This document shows, piece by piece, positions 1-9,099 of a DNA stretch of 64,000 nt (the first letter of the stretch is position 1; each line of letters begins with the position of its first letter). The notes under the pieces are model-generated. The model was given only the letters and a program-made list of their open reading frames with translations, was not told the DNA's origin and ran no database searches. The stretch is taken from NCBI RefSeq assembly GCF_900141905.1, contig NZ_FQZF01000005.1, positions 159,188 to 223,187 of the forward strand, read 5' to 3'. Source of the stretch: Muricoccus roseus. GTDB taxonomy: Bacteria; Pseudomonadota; Alphaproteobacteria; Acetobacterales; Acetobacteraceae. The position numbers were made by a program, and so were the translations under genes.

Positions 1-1395
1 CAGCTCGTGCTCGGCATAGGTGAGCAGGCTGTTGAGGTGGTGCTGGGCGTCCTCGAGCCAGAAGCGGCGGCAGAGGCCGTCCACGAGGCGGAGGGTGCCG
101 TATTTCATGCCGCTGATGGTGGCGCCGGAGAGGCCCATGGAGGCGGTGGAGCCGTAGTTGATCATGTGGATGTGCGCGAGGAAGGGCGCGGCGCCCGGGA
201 GCTTCTCGCGCAGGGAGAAGTCGTCGCGGAGATAGGGGCAGGCGCCGAGCTGGGGGGATTCCTGGCCGGGCGGCGGGGTGAAGGCGTCGCGCCAGAGGAG
301 GATGCGGTCGGCGAAGGGGGCGAGCTCGGGGCGGAGGGCGAGGTCGAAGCTGGTGCCGGTGCCGATGATGACGTGGTCGGCGCGGTGCTCGCCGCGCGGG
401 GTGGTGACGACGACCTCGCCGCCTTCCTCCCGCGCCGCGAGGACGGGGCTGCCCATGTGGATCTCGAAGCGCGGGTCGGCGGCGACGCGGTTCCAGGACT
501 CCTGGGGCGGCGGTTGGTTGAGGGCGAAGATGTGCTGCATGAAGCGCCAGCGCAGCGCGTCCGGCATGGCGTAGAGCTGGCCGAGGAAGCCGGACTGCTC
601 CATCCAGCGGAAGGGGTTCACGCGCGGCATCCGGGCGCGGCGGACGAGCATGATGCCCCGGGCGGCGCCGGTTTCGAGAGCGGTGGCGAGGTTGTCGAAG
701 GCGGAGGCGCCGGCGCCGATGATGAGGACGCGCTGGCCTTCGAGGGCCGCGAAATCCACGGGGCCGGAGGTGTGGGAGACGCGGTGGGCGGGCAGTTCGT
801 CGAAGGGCGCGGGGATGGACCAGCCGCCCATGCCGTCCATGCCGGTGGCGAGCACGAGCTTGCGGGCGCGGATGACCACCTCCCCTTCCGCCGTGCCGAA
901 GGTGAGGTGCAGGGGCTCGTTGGCCGCGGTTTCGCCGATGCGGAGCAGGCGGTGGCCATGGGTGACGGGGAGGTCGAGGGTCGCCTCCAGCCAGTCGAGA
1001 TAAGCCTGCCAGTCCACGCGGCCGATCTTGCCCAGCGCCTCCCAGGCCGCGGCGCCGTCGCGCGCCGTGAAGAAGGCGCGGGGCGTGAGGGCGGGGATGC
1101 CAAGATCGGGGCCGGTGACGTGCTTGGGGGTGCGGAGGGTCCGCATGCGGGCGAAGGTGGTCCATACTCCGGTGCGGCCGCGCGGGGCGGCGTCGAAGAC
1201 GCGGACGCGCTGCACGCGTTCGCGCAGCAGGCCGAAGGCGGTGACGAGGCCGGTCTGGCCCGCGCCGATGATGGCGACGTCCAGCACGCCCTCCCCATGC
1301 GGGGGAACCCAGGGGTTGCGGGGGTAGTCGAGCAGGGCAAGCTGGCGCCGGGCCTCCTCGGCCAGGTCGGTCAGGGCTTGGGTGGCGTCCGGCAT
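1..1395 (-). CDS. FAD/NAD(P)-binding oxidoreductase, C-terminus outside the window
   Basis: The frame reads from ATG at 1395 to the window edge (465 codons, no stop), so the C-terminus is missing. A Rossmann dinucleotide motif GAGQTG lies at residues 44-49, after an N-terminal extension holding YPRNPWVPP. A second motif, IIGAGASA, starts near residue 225 and would bind NAD(P)H. Two such motifs are typical of flavin-containing monooxygenases and related single-component flavoproteins. The substrate cannot be told. It is divergent from the M20 hydrolase gene at 1567 across a gap of about 170 bp, so the two may share a control region. The family is well supported; the exact function is open. Confidence 0.75.
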   Translation of the reverse strand, partial: MPDATQALTDLAEEARRQLALLDYPRNPWVPPHGEGVLDVAIIGAGQTGLVTAFGLLRERVQRVRVFDAAPRGRTGVWTTFARMRTLRTPKHVTGPDLGIPALTPRAFFTARDGAAAWEALGKIGRVDWQAYLDWLEATLDLPVTHGHRLLRIGETAANEPLHLTFGTAEGEVVIRARKLVLATGMDGMGGWSIPAPFDELPAHRVSHTSGPVDFAALEGQRVLIIGAGASAFDNLATALETGAARGIMLVRRARMPRVNPFRWMEQSGFLGQLYAMPDALRWRFMQHIFALNQPPPQESWNRVAADPRFEIHMGSPVLAAREEGGEVVVTTPRGEHRADHVIIGTGTSFDLALRPELAPFADRILLWRDAFTPPPGQESPQLGACPYLRDDFSLREKLPGAAPFLAHIHMINYGSTASMGLSGATISGMKYGTLRLVDGLCRRFWLEDAQHHLNSLLTYAEHEL

Positions 1396-1566
1396 GGCGG
1401 GTTCCGGTGGTGTTGGGGTGGGCGGGGGATGGTTCGCCCCCCCCTGCCCTTCTCCCCGCGTAGCATGGGGCGTGCCGGGCGCTTTGCGTGAAATCAAGCG
1501 GCGCGGGTTGATCTCGGCGGTGCCGCCACCGCAAATGAGCCGAGGCCCAGCCCCGGAAGGACAGAG

Positions 1567-2835
1567 ATGAGCAGCAGCACCGCCCCGAACCTGATCGCGG
1601 CCGTGGACGAGGCCCGGCAATGGGACCGGCTGATGCAGATGGCGCGGCTGGGCGCCATCACCGGGGCCGACGGGGAGCCCGGGGTGAACCGCGCCTGCCT
1701 GACGCCGCTGGACCGGGAGGCGCGGCGCCTGCTGATTTCCTGGGCGCAGGGGCTGGGGCTGACGGTGACGCTGGACGAGATCGGGAACCTGTTCCTGCGG
1801 CATGAGGGCAGCGAGGCGGATGCGGCGCCGGTGCTGACCGGCAGCCATATGGACACCCAGCCGAATGGCGGGCGGTTCGACGGGATCTGGGGCGTGATCG
1901 CGGCGCTGGAGGCGGTGCAGGCCATCCGCGAGGCGGGGGTGGCGACGCGGCGCCCGATCGAGGTGGTGGCCTGGACGAATGAGGAGGGCGGGCGCTTCGC
2001 GCCGGGCTGCATGGGCAGCATGGCCTATGCGCATTTCAAGCCCTCCAACAGCTGGGACGCGGTGGCGGACCCGGCGGGGGTGACCTTCCGGCAGGCGCTG
2101 GACGAACACCTGAAGGCCGAGGCGGACCTCAAGCGCCGGCCGCTGGGCGGCAAGCCCTTCGCCTATCTGGAGGCCCATATCGAGCAGGGGCCGCGGCTGG
2201 AGACGGAGGGGAAGGATATCGGCGTGGTGACCGGCATCCAGGGGAGCCGGTGGTTCATCGTGGAGCTGCGGGGGGAGACGGCCCATGCGGGCACGGCGCC
2301 GCTCTCGCTGCGCAAGGATGCGGTGCAGGACATGATCCGCGCCATCACGGCGCTGAACGCGCTGATGACGGACCCGACCGACGTGCTGCGCTTCACCGTG
2401 GGGCAGATCGAGGTGCTGCCGAACACCTCGAACACGGTGGCGGATACCGTGCGCTTCACCATCGACTTCCGGCACCCGGACAAGGACATGCTGATCGCCA
2501 ATGGCGACGCGATCGAGCCGACCATCCGCAGCGCGATCAAGAATTGCGAGGTGACGGTGACGGAGCGCTTCCACGCGCTGCCGGTGGAGTTCGACGCGCT
2601 GGTGACGGATGCGGTGGAGGATGCGGCGACGGCGCAGGGGCTTTCGAGCATCCGCATGCCGAGCGGGGCCTTCCACGACGCGCAGTTCATGGTGCCGCTC
2701 TGCCCGAGCGGGATGATCTTCGTGCCCTGCCGCAAGGGGGTGAGCCACAACCCCGCCGAATACTCCACGCCGGGACAGCTTGCCGCGGGGGCGCGGGTGC
2801 TGGCGGCGGCGCTGGTGGAGCTGGCGAACCGGTAG
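1567..2835 (+). CDS. M20-family Zn-dependent hydrolase (N-carbamoyl-L-amino acid hydrolase / allantoate amidohydrolase type)
   Basis: A 422-residue cytoplasmic metalloamidase of the AmaB/AllC/beta-ureidopropionase group. Metal-ligand motifs appear in order: GSHMDT near residue 92, NEEGGRF near 138, HIEQGP near 204 and SHNPAEYS near 392. The GETAHAGTAPL segment around 237 belongs to the lid/dimerisation domain that binds the substrate carboxylate. These enzymes remove carbamoyl groups from N-carbamoyl amino acids or ureides, releasing CO2 and ammonia. The start follows a GGAAGGACAG ribosome site. No hydantoinase or purine-catabolism partner lies next to it, so the substrate is undetermined. 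The 3' end runs into repeat element copy A1. Confidence 0.85.
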   Translation: MSSSTAPNLIAAVDEARQWDRLMQMARLGAITGADGEPGVNRACLTPLDREARRLLISWAQGLGLTVTLDEIGNLFLRHEGSEADAAPVLTGSHMDTQPNGGRFDGIWGVIAALEAVQAIREAGVATRRPIEVVAWTNEEGGRFAPGCMGSMAYAHFKPSNSWDAVADPAGVTFRQALDEHLKAEADLKRRPLGGKPFAYLEAHIEQGPRLETEGKDIGVVTGIQGSRWFIVELRGETAHAGTAPLSLRKDAVQDMIRAITALNALMTDPTDVLRFTVGQIEVLPNTSNTVADTVRFTIDFRHPDKDMLIANGDAIEPTIRSAIKNCEVTVTERFHALPVEFDALVTDAVEDAATAQGLSSIRMPSGAFHDAQFMVPLCPSGMIFVPCRKGVSHNPAEYSTPGQLAAGARVLAAALVELANR

Positions 2836-2853
2836 GGCGGTTCGGGGTGGCCC

Positions 2854-3097
2854 CCGGGAGGGAGAAGGAATTCTCCCTCCCGGACCCTCCCTCTTCTTCT
2901 TTTGGAAGACTGCCGTGGAATGCGGGGCTGGCGGTGCGCCTGAGGTCGATGACCTCAGGCGACTGAAGCGGCAGCAAGCGCGGCCTGAGTAAAATGCCTG
3001 CGGCGCAACAGGCGGCATCGCATCCCCGGCAGGCTTGACGCGGGGTCCGGGGTGGCCGCTGCCACCCCGGCGGAGGGTCCGGGAGGCGGCGCCTCCC
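2854..3097 (+). repeat. Convergent-gene 3' hairpin element, subtype A, copy A1
   Basis: Fills the gap between the hydrolase stop (2835) and the convergent carbonic anhydrase stop (3108). Hairpin 1 has a perfect 13-bp stem (2854-2866 with 2871-2883) closed by GGAA at 2867-2870, followed by a pyrimidine-rich run. Hairpin 2 has 11-bp arms CGCCTGAGGTC / GACCTCAGGCG at 2937-2961 with loop GAT. The distal hairpin GGGAGGC-GGC-GCCTCCC is at 3081-3097, 10 nt from the carbonic anhydrase stop. The body between hairpins 2 and 3 is nearly identical to copy A2 at 44427-44674. Confidence 0.85.
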
Positions 3098-3107
3098 CGG
3101 GGGCCCC

Positions 3108-3638
3108 CTAATCGATCCGCCGCAGGCCGGCGGCGAAGCGGCGCCAGTTGGCGACGTAATGGGCGGCGGAGCGGCGGAGGTTTTCCACGATCGAGGGGTC
3201 CAGCGTGCGGGCCACGCGGGCCGGGGCGCCGACGATGAGGGAGAAGTCGGGGAATTCCTTGCCTTCGGTGACCAGGGCGTTGGCGCCGACGATGCAGTGG
3301 GAGCCGATGCGGGCCTTGTTCAGCACGGTGGCACCCATGCCGATGAGGGAGGTGTCGCCGACGGTGCAGCCGTGGAGGATGGCGTGGTGGCCGACGGTGA
3401 CGTCGGCGCCGATGGTGAGCGGCGCGCCGGGGTCGGCGTGGAGCATGGCGCCTTCCTGGATGTTGGTGCGGGCGCCGATGCGGATGGGCGTGCCGTCGCC
3501 GCGGGCCACGGCGCCGAACCAGAAGCCGACATCCTCGCCCAGGGTGACGTCGCCGATGACATGGGCGTCGGGCGCGACCCAGTAGCGGCCTGGGGCTGGC
3601 AGGGTGGGTGTGGCGTCGTCGAGCGCATAGACCGGCAT
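3108..3638 (-). CDS. Gamma-carbonic anhydrase family protein (YrdA/PaaY-like)
   Basis: A 176-residue left-handed beta-helix protein built from hexapeptide repeats (for example VIGDVTLGEDVGFWFGAV). It carries the histidine pattern MLHADPG and VGHHAILHG, which supplies the zinc ligands of gamma-carbonic anhydrases at trimer interfaces. The ATG at 3638 follows GGCAGGAG and matches the family N-terminus MPVYALDD; an upstream in-frame ATG has no such support. Family members may hydrate CO2 or act as thioesterase or acyltransferase, so catalysis is not proven. The gene is convergent with the M20 hydrolase, separated by element A1, and starts back-to-back with the hydroxyacid dehydrogenase at 3718. 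Confidence 0.85.
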   Translation of the reverse strand: MPVYALDDATPTLPAPGRYWVAPDAHVIGDVTLGEDVGFWFGAVARGDGTPIRIGARTNIQEGAMLHADPGAPLTIGADVTVGHHAILHGCTVGDTSLIGMGATVLNKARIGSHCIVGANALVTEGKEFPDFSLIVGAPARVARTLDPSIVENLRRSAAHYVANWRRFAAGLRRID

Positions 3639-3717
3639 GGGTTCTCCTGCCTTTCGGTTCCTGGACGGGAACCGGGATAGCATGGCGGGGCGGGCCTGGC
3701 AGGCCGGGGAGCGGCGC

Positions 3718-4716
3718 ATGCGGATCTTCCTCACCCATACCCCGGAGGCGCGGGCGAACTACTACCCCGATGCGGCGCTTGAGGCGCTGCGGGGGCATGG
3801 GACGGTGCTGCTGAACCCGGAGGGCTCGCCCCTGCCCGCCGCGCGGCTGGCCGAGATGGCGCGAGGCTGCGAGGTGATCGTGGCGGACCGGATGGCGGCC
3901 GGGGATGCCGGGCTGTTCGGGATGCTGCCGGACTGCGTGGCCTTCCTGCGGGTGGCGGTGGACATCCGCAACATCGACGTGGCGGCGGCGAGCCGGCACG
4001 GGGTGCTGGTGGGGCGTGCGACGCCGGGCTTCGTGGATTCCGTGGCGGAGCTGGCGGTGGGAATGATGGTGGAGCTGGCGCGGGGGCTGGGCGCGGCCAG
4101 CGCGGCCTATCGCGCGGGCGAGGCGCCGCCGGTGCGCCCGGGGCGGCAGCTGGCCGGGGCGGCGCTGGGGATCATCGGCTATGGCGCGATCGGGCGGCGG
4201 GTGGCGGCGCTGGGGCTGGCGCTGGGCATGCGGGTGCTGGTGACCGATCCGGGGCAGCGGGTGGAGGCGGAGGGGGTGGAGCAGCTCGGCTTCCGGGCGC
4301 TGCTGGGGGCGGCGGATTTCGTCATCTGCCTGGCGCCGGCGACGCCGGAGACGGAGGGGCTGATGGATGCGGCGGCCTTCGGCGCGATGCGGCCGGGGAG
4401 CTTCTTCCTCAACCTCGCCCGGGGGGAGCTGGTGGACGAGGCGGCGCTGGAGCGGGCGCTGGAGAGCGGGCACCTGGCCGGGGCGGCCATGGATGTGGGG
4501 CGGGCGCCGGACCAGATGCCCTCCCCCTTCCTCGCCCGGCGGGCGGATGTGGTGGCGACGCCGCATGTCGGTGGGCTGACGCCGGAGGCGGTGGCGCACC
4601 AGGCTTTCGACACGGTGCGGCAGGTGGCCGCGCTGGCGGCGGGGCAGGTGCCGCCCGGGGCGGTGAATGCGGCGGAGGCGACGCGGCTGGGCCGGCTGGG
4701 GATTCGGGTGGGGTAG
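3718..4716 (+). CDS. D-2-hydroxyacid dehydrogenase family protein with altered catalytic triad
   Basis: A 332-residue NAD-dependent dehydrogenase. The Rossmann motif is GIIGYGAIG near residue 150. The catalytic Arg (NLARGELVDE) and His (TPHVGG) are visible. The usual acidic residue of the DVFxxEP segment is not in place: the sequence reads MDVGRAPDQMPSP, so Glu is absent and an Asp sits one position later. I recall this DVGRAPDQMP variant as a subfamily, so it may be functional with changed chemistry. The start at 3718 (MRIFLTHTP) follows GGGGAG; an in-frame ATG at 3637 gives an unconserved extension. A 20-bp terminator hairpin follows. Confidence 0.8.
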   Translation: MRIFLTHTPEARANYYPDAALEALRGHGTVLLNPEGSPLPAARLAEMARGCEVIVADRMAAGDAGLFGMLPDCVAFLRVAVDIRNIDVAAASRHGVLVGRATPGFVDSVAELAVGMMVELARGLGAASAAYRAGEAPPVRPGRQLAGAALGIIGYGAIGRRVAALGLALGMRVLVTDPGQRVEAEGVEQLGFRALLGAADFVICLAPATPETEGLMDAAAFGAMRPGSFFLNLARGELVDEAALERALESGHLAGAAMDVGRAPDQMPSPFLARRADVVATPHVGGLTPEAVAHQAFDTVRQVAALAAGQVPPGAVNAAEATRLGRLGIRVG

Positions 4717-4732
4717 CGGGGAGCGGGCACGA

Positions 4733-4782
4733 AAAAGCCGGCGGCCTCCCCCCGGTCGCGTTGGGGGAGGCCGCCGGCTTTT
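4733..4782. terminator. Bidirectional intrinsic terminator between hydroxyacid dehydrogenase and infC
   Basis: A perfect 20-bp inverted repeat (4733-4752 with 4763-4782) with a 10-nt loop. The outer four pairs are A-T, so a T run follows the GC-rich core on both strands. It sits between two convergent stop codons (4716 and 4803). It also shows that infC is transcribed alone at its 3' end, with no rpmI/rplT following. Confidence 0.9.
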
Positions 4783-4802
4783 CGGGCCGAAAGGGCGGGC
4801 GC

Positions 4803-5342
4803 CTACTTGGGCGCCAGCACCATGATCATCTGCCGGTTTTCCAGGCGGGGCATGGATTCGACCTTCACGGTCTCGGCCATTTCGTTCCGGATCCGCTCCA
4901 GCACCTTCGCGCCGAGGTCCTGGTGGGCCATTTCACGGCCACGGAAGCGCAGGGTGACCTTCACCTTGTCGCCTTCCTCGATGAAGCCCTTCATCTGCCT
5001 CATCTTCACTTCGTAGTCGTGGTCGTCGATATTCGGACGAACCTTGATTTCCTTGATCTCGACGACCTTCTGGCGCTTGCGCGCCTCGTTGGCCTTCTTT
5101 TGCTGCTCGTACTTGAACTTGCCGAAGTCGGTGATCTTGCACACCGGAGGCTCGGCGTTCGGGCTGATCTCCAGCAGGTCCATGCCGACTTCATAGGCGC
5201 GCGCGAGGGCGTCGCGCGCGCTCATCACGCCGATCATCTCCCCTTCCTGGTCGATCAATCGGACCTGGGGCGCGCGGATCTCCTCGTTTACCCGCGGTCC
5301 GTCGCGGGTCGGGAGGGTGTTGGGCATTGGGCCTCGGGCCAG
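4803..5342 (-). CDS. infC: Translation initiation factor IF-3
   Basis: Binds the 30S subunit, prevents premature 50S joining and checks start-codon/initiator-tRNA pairing. The diagnostic N-domain [18 protein letters not shown], the linker [19 protein letters not shown] and a lysine-rich helix [18 protein letters not shown] precede the C-domain with [24 protein letters not shown]. The start called here is CTG at 5342-5340, because AGGAG lies six bases before it; the next ATG (5327) is 21 bases from that site. Rare start codons are the known autoregulatory device of infC. The product would be about 179 residues. thrS lies upstream on the same strand, the classic thrS-infC order. Confidence 0.93.
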   Translation of the reverse strand: MARGPMPNTLPTRDGPRVNEEIRAPQVRLIDQEGEMIGVMSARDALARAYEVGMDLLEISPNAEPPVCKITDFGKFKYEQQKKANEARKRQKVVEIKEIKVRPNIDDHDYEVKMRQMKGFIEEGDKVKVTLRFRGREMAHQDLGAKVLERIRNEMAETVKVESMPRLENRQMIMVLAPK

Positions 5343-5353
5343 GGTAGTCTCCT
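5340..5353 (-). promoter_or_regulatory. infC: Shine-Dalgarno plus probable CUG start of infC
   Basis: On the minus strand AGGAG (5353-5349), spacer ACTACC and CTG (5342-5340) give ideal spacing of six. The in-frame ATG at 5327 has no ribosome site at normal distance. The CTG reading gives an N-terminus L(M)[14 protein letters not shown]. Confidence 0.6.
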
Positions 5354-5470
5354 GTCGTGGTGGTCGTAGCGGATTTATGGTGCGCGATGGTCGCGTCTGC
5401 AACCGCCGCGCTCAAAGGTCAAGCCGGTTTCCGGGGCTGAGTGGCCGGGCGGCGGCGCGGAGCGGGGGTG

Positions 5471-7432
5471 TCAGGCCCCGACATCGGTGGTGGCGAAGCT
5501 GCCCTGCTGGTCCGGGGGCGCGGCCTCGGCCACCAGCCGGGCGATGGCCTCGGCGAGCGGCAGGGTCTCCTGCTCCCGCCCGGGGAGGCGGCGGAGGACG
5601 ATGTTGCGCTCCTCGGCCTCCCGCCGGCCGACCACGGCCAGGATGGGGACGCGGGCCTCGATATGCTCGGCCACCTTGCGGTTGATCTTCTCGTTCCGGA
5701 TGTCGGTCGAGACCGCGAGGCCGGCGGCGCGCATGGTCTCGGCCACCTCCTCGGCGAAGGGGGCGGCGTCATCGACGATGGAGGCGACCACCACCTGGGT
5801 GGGGGCGAGCCAGAGCGGGAAGCGGCCGGCATGTTCCTCGATGAGGATGCCGAGGAAGCGCTCGAAGCTGCCGAGGATGGCGCGGTGGAGCATGACGGGG
5901 CGGTGCTTGGCGCCGTCCTCGCCCACATATTCAGCGTCCAGGCGCTCCGGCAGGACGAAGTCCACCTGGAGGGTGCCGCACTGCCAGTCGCGGCCGATGG
6001 CGTCGCGCAGGACGAATTCGAGCTTGGGGCCGTAGAAGGCGCCCTCCCCCGGGTTCAGCTCGTATTCGACGCCGGCGGTGGCGCAGGCCTCGCGCAGGGC
6101 GCCCTCGGCGCGGTCCCAGGTCTCGTCCGTGCCGGCGCGGGTGGCCGGGCGGTCGGAGAACTTCACGCGGAAGGACTGGAAGCCGAAGTCGCGGTAGATG
6201 GAGGAGAGCAGGGCGACGAAGCGGACGGTTTCGGCCGCGATCTGGTCCTCGGTGCAGAAGATGTGGGCGTCGTCCTGCGTGAAGGCGCGGACGCGCATGA
6301 TGCCGTGGAGGGCGCCCGAGGGCTCGTAGCGGTGGCAGGCGCCGAACTCGGCCATGCGGAGCGGGAGCTGGCGGTAGCTGCGGATGCCCTGGTTGAAGAT
6401 CTGGACATGGCAGGGGCAGTTCATGGGCTTCAGGGCCAGGACGCGATCCTTCTCGGACTCGTCCTCCACCGTCGCGATGAACATGCTCTCGCGGAACTTC
6501 TCCCAGTGGCCGGAGGCTTCCCAGAGCTTGCGGTCCAGCAGCTGGGGGGTCTTCACCTCGTCATAGCCCGAGGCGTCCAGCCGGCGGCGCATGTAGCTTT
6601 CCACCGTGCGGTAGAGGCGCCAGCCCTTGGGGTGCCAGAAGATGGAGCCCGTGGCCTCTTCCTGCAGGTGGAAGAGGTCCATCTCGCGGCCGATCTTGCG
6701 GTGGTCGCGCTTCTCGGCCTCCTCCAGCTGGTGGAGATGGGCGTCCAGTTCCTTCTGGTCGCGCCAGGCGGTGGCGTAGATGCGCGACAGGACGGGGTTG
6801 CGGTGGTCCCCGCGCCAATAGGCGCCGGCCACCTTCTGCAGCTTGAAGGCGCCGCCGATGTCGCCCGTGGAGCGCATATGGGGGCCGCGGCAGAGGTCCA
6901 GCCACTCGCCCTGGCGATAGATGCTGATCGTCTCGCTCTCGGGCAGGTCCCGGATGAGCTCGGCCTTGAAGCGCTCGCCCTTGTCCTCGAAGAAGGCGAT
7001 GGCCTGCTCGCGCGGCCACTCCTCCCGCTCGAAGGGGGCGTTGCGGGCGATGATCTCCCGCATCTTCGCCTCGATGGCCGGGAAGTCCTCGGGCGTGAAG
7101 GGCTGGTTGCGGGCGAAGTCGTAGTAGAAGCCGTTCTCGATGGCCGGGCCGATGGTGACCTGCGTGCCGGGGAAGAGTTCCTGCACCGCCTCGGCCAGCA
7201 CATGGGCGGCGTCGTGGCGGATCATGCCCAGCGCCTCGGGGTCCCGGCGCGTGATGAAGCGGAGGCGCGCGTCGGACTCGATGGGGACGGAAAGGTCGCG
7301 CAGGACGCCGTCCACCTCCATGGCCAGCGCCGCCTTGGCGAGGCCGGGCCCGATGGACGCGGCCACGGTAGTGCCCGTGACAGGCCCGTCGAAGGATCGG
7401 ACGGAACCGTCGGGCAGCGTGATCGCGGGCAT
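5471..7432 (-). CDS. thrS: Threonyl-tRNA synthetase
   Basis: A class II synthetase of 653 residues that charges tRNA-Thr. It has the full four-part architecture: an N-terminal TGS domain ([16 protein letters not shown]), the editing domain with HDAAH and CRGPH zinc/editing residues, the catalytic core (zinc-binding [12 protein letters not shown], motif 2 [15 protein letters not shown], motif 3 near [16 protein letters not shown]) and a C-terminal anticodon-binding domain ([12 protein letters not shown]). ATG 7432 gives the canonical N-terminus; the ribosome site is weak. It is followed by infC about 130 bp downstream on the same strand. No leader (T-box) structure is evident in the 160 bp upstream. 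Confidence 0.97.
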   Translation of the reverse strand: MPAITLPDGSVRSFDGPVTGTTVAASIGPGLAKAALAMEVDGVLRDLSVPIESDARLRFITRRDPEALGMIRHDAAHVLAEAVQELFPGTQVTIGPAIENGFYYDFARNQPFTPEDFPAIEAKMREIIARNAPFEREEWPREQAIAFFEDKGERFKAELIRDLPESETISIYRQGEWLDLCRGPHMRSTGDIGGAFKLQKVAGAYWRGDHRNPVLSRIYATAWRDQKELDAHLHQLEEAEKRDHRKIGREMDLFHLQEEATGSIFWHPKGWRLYRTVESYMRRRLDASGYDEVKTPQLLDRKLWEASGHWEKFRESMFIATVEDESEKDRVLALKPMNCPCHVQIFNQGIRSYRQLPLRMAEFGACHRYEPSGALHGIMRVRAFTQDDAHIFCTEDQIAAETVRFVALLSSIYRDFGFQSFRVKFSDRPATRAGTDETWDRAEGALREACATAGVEYELNPGEGAFYGPKLEFVLRDAIGRDWQCGTLQVDFVLPERLDAEYVGEDGAKHRPVMLHRAILGSFERFLGILIEEHAGRFPLWLAPTQVVVASIVDDAAPFAEEVAETMRAAGLAVSTDIRNEKINRKVAEHIEARVPILAVVGRREAEERNIVLRRLPGREQETLPLAEAIARLVAEAAPPDQQGSFATTDVGA

Positions 7433-7592
7433 GGGGGCGGGCTTGGCCTTACTCGGAGAAAAAAGAGGGGCCGGAGAGGTGGCACCCCCCTTCCCTGAGG
7501 TCAAGCGCAGGGCGGGCGGGGCTGGCGTGCTCGGGGAGTTTGGCCCGGGCGGGCGAAAAGGGGGCACGCCTGGGCTTGGCCGGGCGCGCCGG

Positions 7593-8930
7593 TCAGGCGC
7601 CCCGCGGCAGGGCGGCATGGCGCGCCTCGAGATCGGACACCGCGGCCTGCTCCTGCAGCGTCTGGCGCCCAAGGGCGAGGGCGAGCTCGGCATGGCGCCG
7701 CAGCGCGGCGCGGCGCGCCGGCGCCTGCTCCACCGCGAGGACGGCGCCGAGCATTTCCATCAGCCGCAGGAGGACGGCGGCGGAGCCGGCGCCGTTCTGC
7801 CGGAGCATGTGGAGCATCGCGTCGAGCAACCCGTCGTAGTCCACGGCGCGGCGGAACAGGACGGCGCGCCCGGCCCGGAACACGGCCCGCCCCGGCAGGT
7901 GCCGGCCCGCCATTCCGCAGAGCACGTCCCCGAAGCGGTCGAGCACGGCGATGGCCGTGAAGGGGTCGTTGATGCCGGGCGAGAGGGCACGGACCGCCAC
8001 CTCCGCGAGTTGCCGCACGGCGAATTCGAGGTCCTGCGCCGCGGCCCGCCGGTCGCCCAGGCTCATGGCCGCCCGGATCGGCCCGGCGGCCGCCTCGGCC
8101 TGCGCGGGGGGCGACACCCTGGCCACGGGCACGCCGGGGAAGACGTAGTCTCCCGGACGCAGGAGGAGATCGAGGGTGGCGCCCCGCTCCGCGGCCCAGT
8201 CCGCGAGTTCCTCCTCGTCCAGGGCGCGGAGATAGCCGCCCGCCTCCGCGAGGACGGGGGCGCCCGTCGCGGGCATGGCGAACCTGGCGGGGTCTGGCCC
8301 GCCAAGGGGCCCGCCAAGGGGCTGGTCGGGGGGCTGGTCGGGGGGCTGGTCGGGGGGCTGGTCGAGGGTCACGCGGGCGACCGCCTCGCGCAGCTCGGCA
8401 TGGACGGTGCCGATCACGGTCTCCACATTGATGCCGGAGGCGATGTGGTGGACGAACCAGGTGAGCGTCCCGACACAGAGGAGGGCGAGGAGGAGGGCAC
8501 CCGTGACGCCCAGATGGGGCACGAAGCTCCCCTCCTCCACCGACCGCACGGTGCGCAGCACGACCAGCGCATAGACGAAGGTGCCGAGGAAGACACCCAG
8601 GGCCGCCTGGTTCCCGGCATCCCGGATGAAGTTCCGCAGCAGCCGCGGCCCCATCTGGCCCGAGGCGAGGGAGAGCGCGGCGACCGTGATGGAGAAGGTG
8701 GTGCCCGCGACGCCGATGGTGGAGGTGGCGATGGCGCCCAGCAGGGCCCGGGCGCCCGCCTCGCCGCCCGCATAGAGCCAGCCCTTGGGGAGAAGGGCGG
8801 CGGCCCAGCCCGACTGCTCGGCCCAGACCGCGCCCTCGCCCAGAAGCACCCCCAGGAGGACGAGGATCGCGGGGCGGAGCCAGAAGGCATCGCCGAGCGC
8901 CTCCAGCCGCTCGCGCAGGCCGGTGCTCAT
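7593..8930 (-). CDS. DUF2254 predicted membrane protein
   Basis: A 445-residue inner-membrane protein. Four hydrophobic segments occupy roughly residues 15-160 ([63 protein letters not shown]), followed by a long cytoplasmic part with the family signature [23 protein letters not shown]. Function is unknown. Between the two parts is a low-complexity linker of DQPP repeats then LGGP repeats encoded by tandem DNA repeats (8320-8367). The start at 8930 ([11 protein letters not shown]) fits the family; upstream in-frame residues look non-coding. It is divergent from the DUF421 gene at 9100. Confidence 0.85.
   Translation of the reverse strand: MSTGLRERLEALGDAFWLRPAILVLLGVLLGEGAVWAEQSGWAAALLPKGWLYAGGEAGARALLGAIATSTIGVAGTTFSITVAALSLASGQMGPRLLRNFIRDAGNQAALGVFLGTFVYALVVLRTVRSVEEGSFVPHLGVTGALLLALLCVGTLTWFVHHIASGINVETVIGTVHAELREAVARVTLDQPPDQPPDQPPDQPLGGPLGGPDPARFAMPATGAPVLAEAGGYLRALDEEELADWAAERGATLDLLLRPGDYVFPGVPVARVSPPAQAEAAAGPIRAAMSLGDRRAAAQDLEFAVRQLAEVAVRALSPGINDPFTAIAVLDRFGDVLCGMAGRHLPGRAVFRAGRAVLFRRAVDYDGLLDAMLHMLRQNGAGSAAVLLRLMEMLGAVLAVEQAPARRAALRRHAELALALGRQTLQEQAAVSDLEARHAALPRGA
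8320..8367. repeat. 12-bp tandem repeat, four copies, inside the DUF2254 gene
   Basis: Three perfect copies and one copy with a single change of the unit GGCTGGTCGGGG. It is read on the minus strand as repeated Asp-Gln-Pro-Pro. The unit is a multiple of three, so copy-number change would lengthen the linker without a frameshift. Just beside it a CCCGCCAAGGGG unit occurs twice (Leu-Gly-Gly-Pro). Confidence 0.9.
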
Positions 8931-9099
8931 GCGGAACCGGGGCGGGCTTCGCGCCGGGCCGTGGCGGGCCTGCGGGCGGGCGGGCGCTCCTCGCCGCTTC
9001 TTCTCATGGCTTCTCCCCGCCACCCGGCCGAATGCGCCGCGTCGTCGCAACGGCAAGGCACCCCGAAGGTTGAGGCAGAGCGGGCGGCGGGGAGGCGGC

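Noticed and set aside
7..1491. Long plus-strand open frame (494 codons) opposite the flavoprotein
   Set aside because: Ala/Gly/Glu-rich antisense shadow of a GC-rich gene; the minus frame has Rossmann motifs and normal protein composition.
2687..2977. Small minus-strand frame crossing element A1
   Set aside because: Overlaps the M20 hydrolase end and the repeat; the hairpins explain the sequence better than coding does.
7433..7592. T-box or other leader for thrS
   Set aside because: No antiterminator or specifier-type structure could be seen in the 160 bp upstream, and T-boxes are rare in proteobacteria.
8320..8367. CRISPR-like array
   Set aside because: Units are 12 bp with no spacers and are in frame inside a gene; simple tandem repeat.
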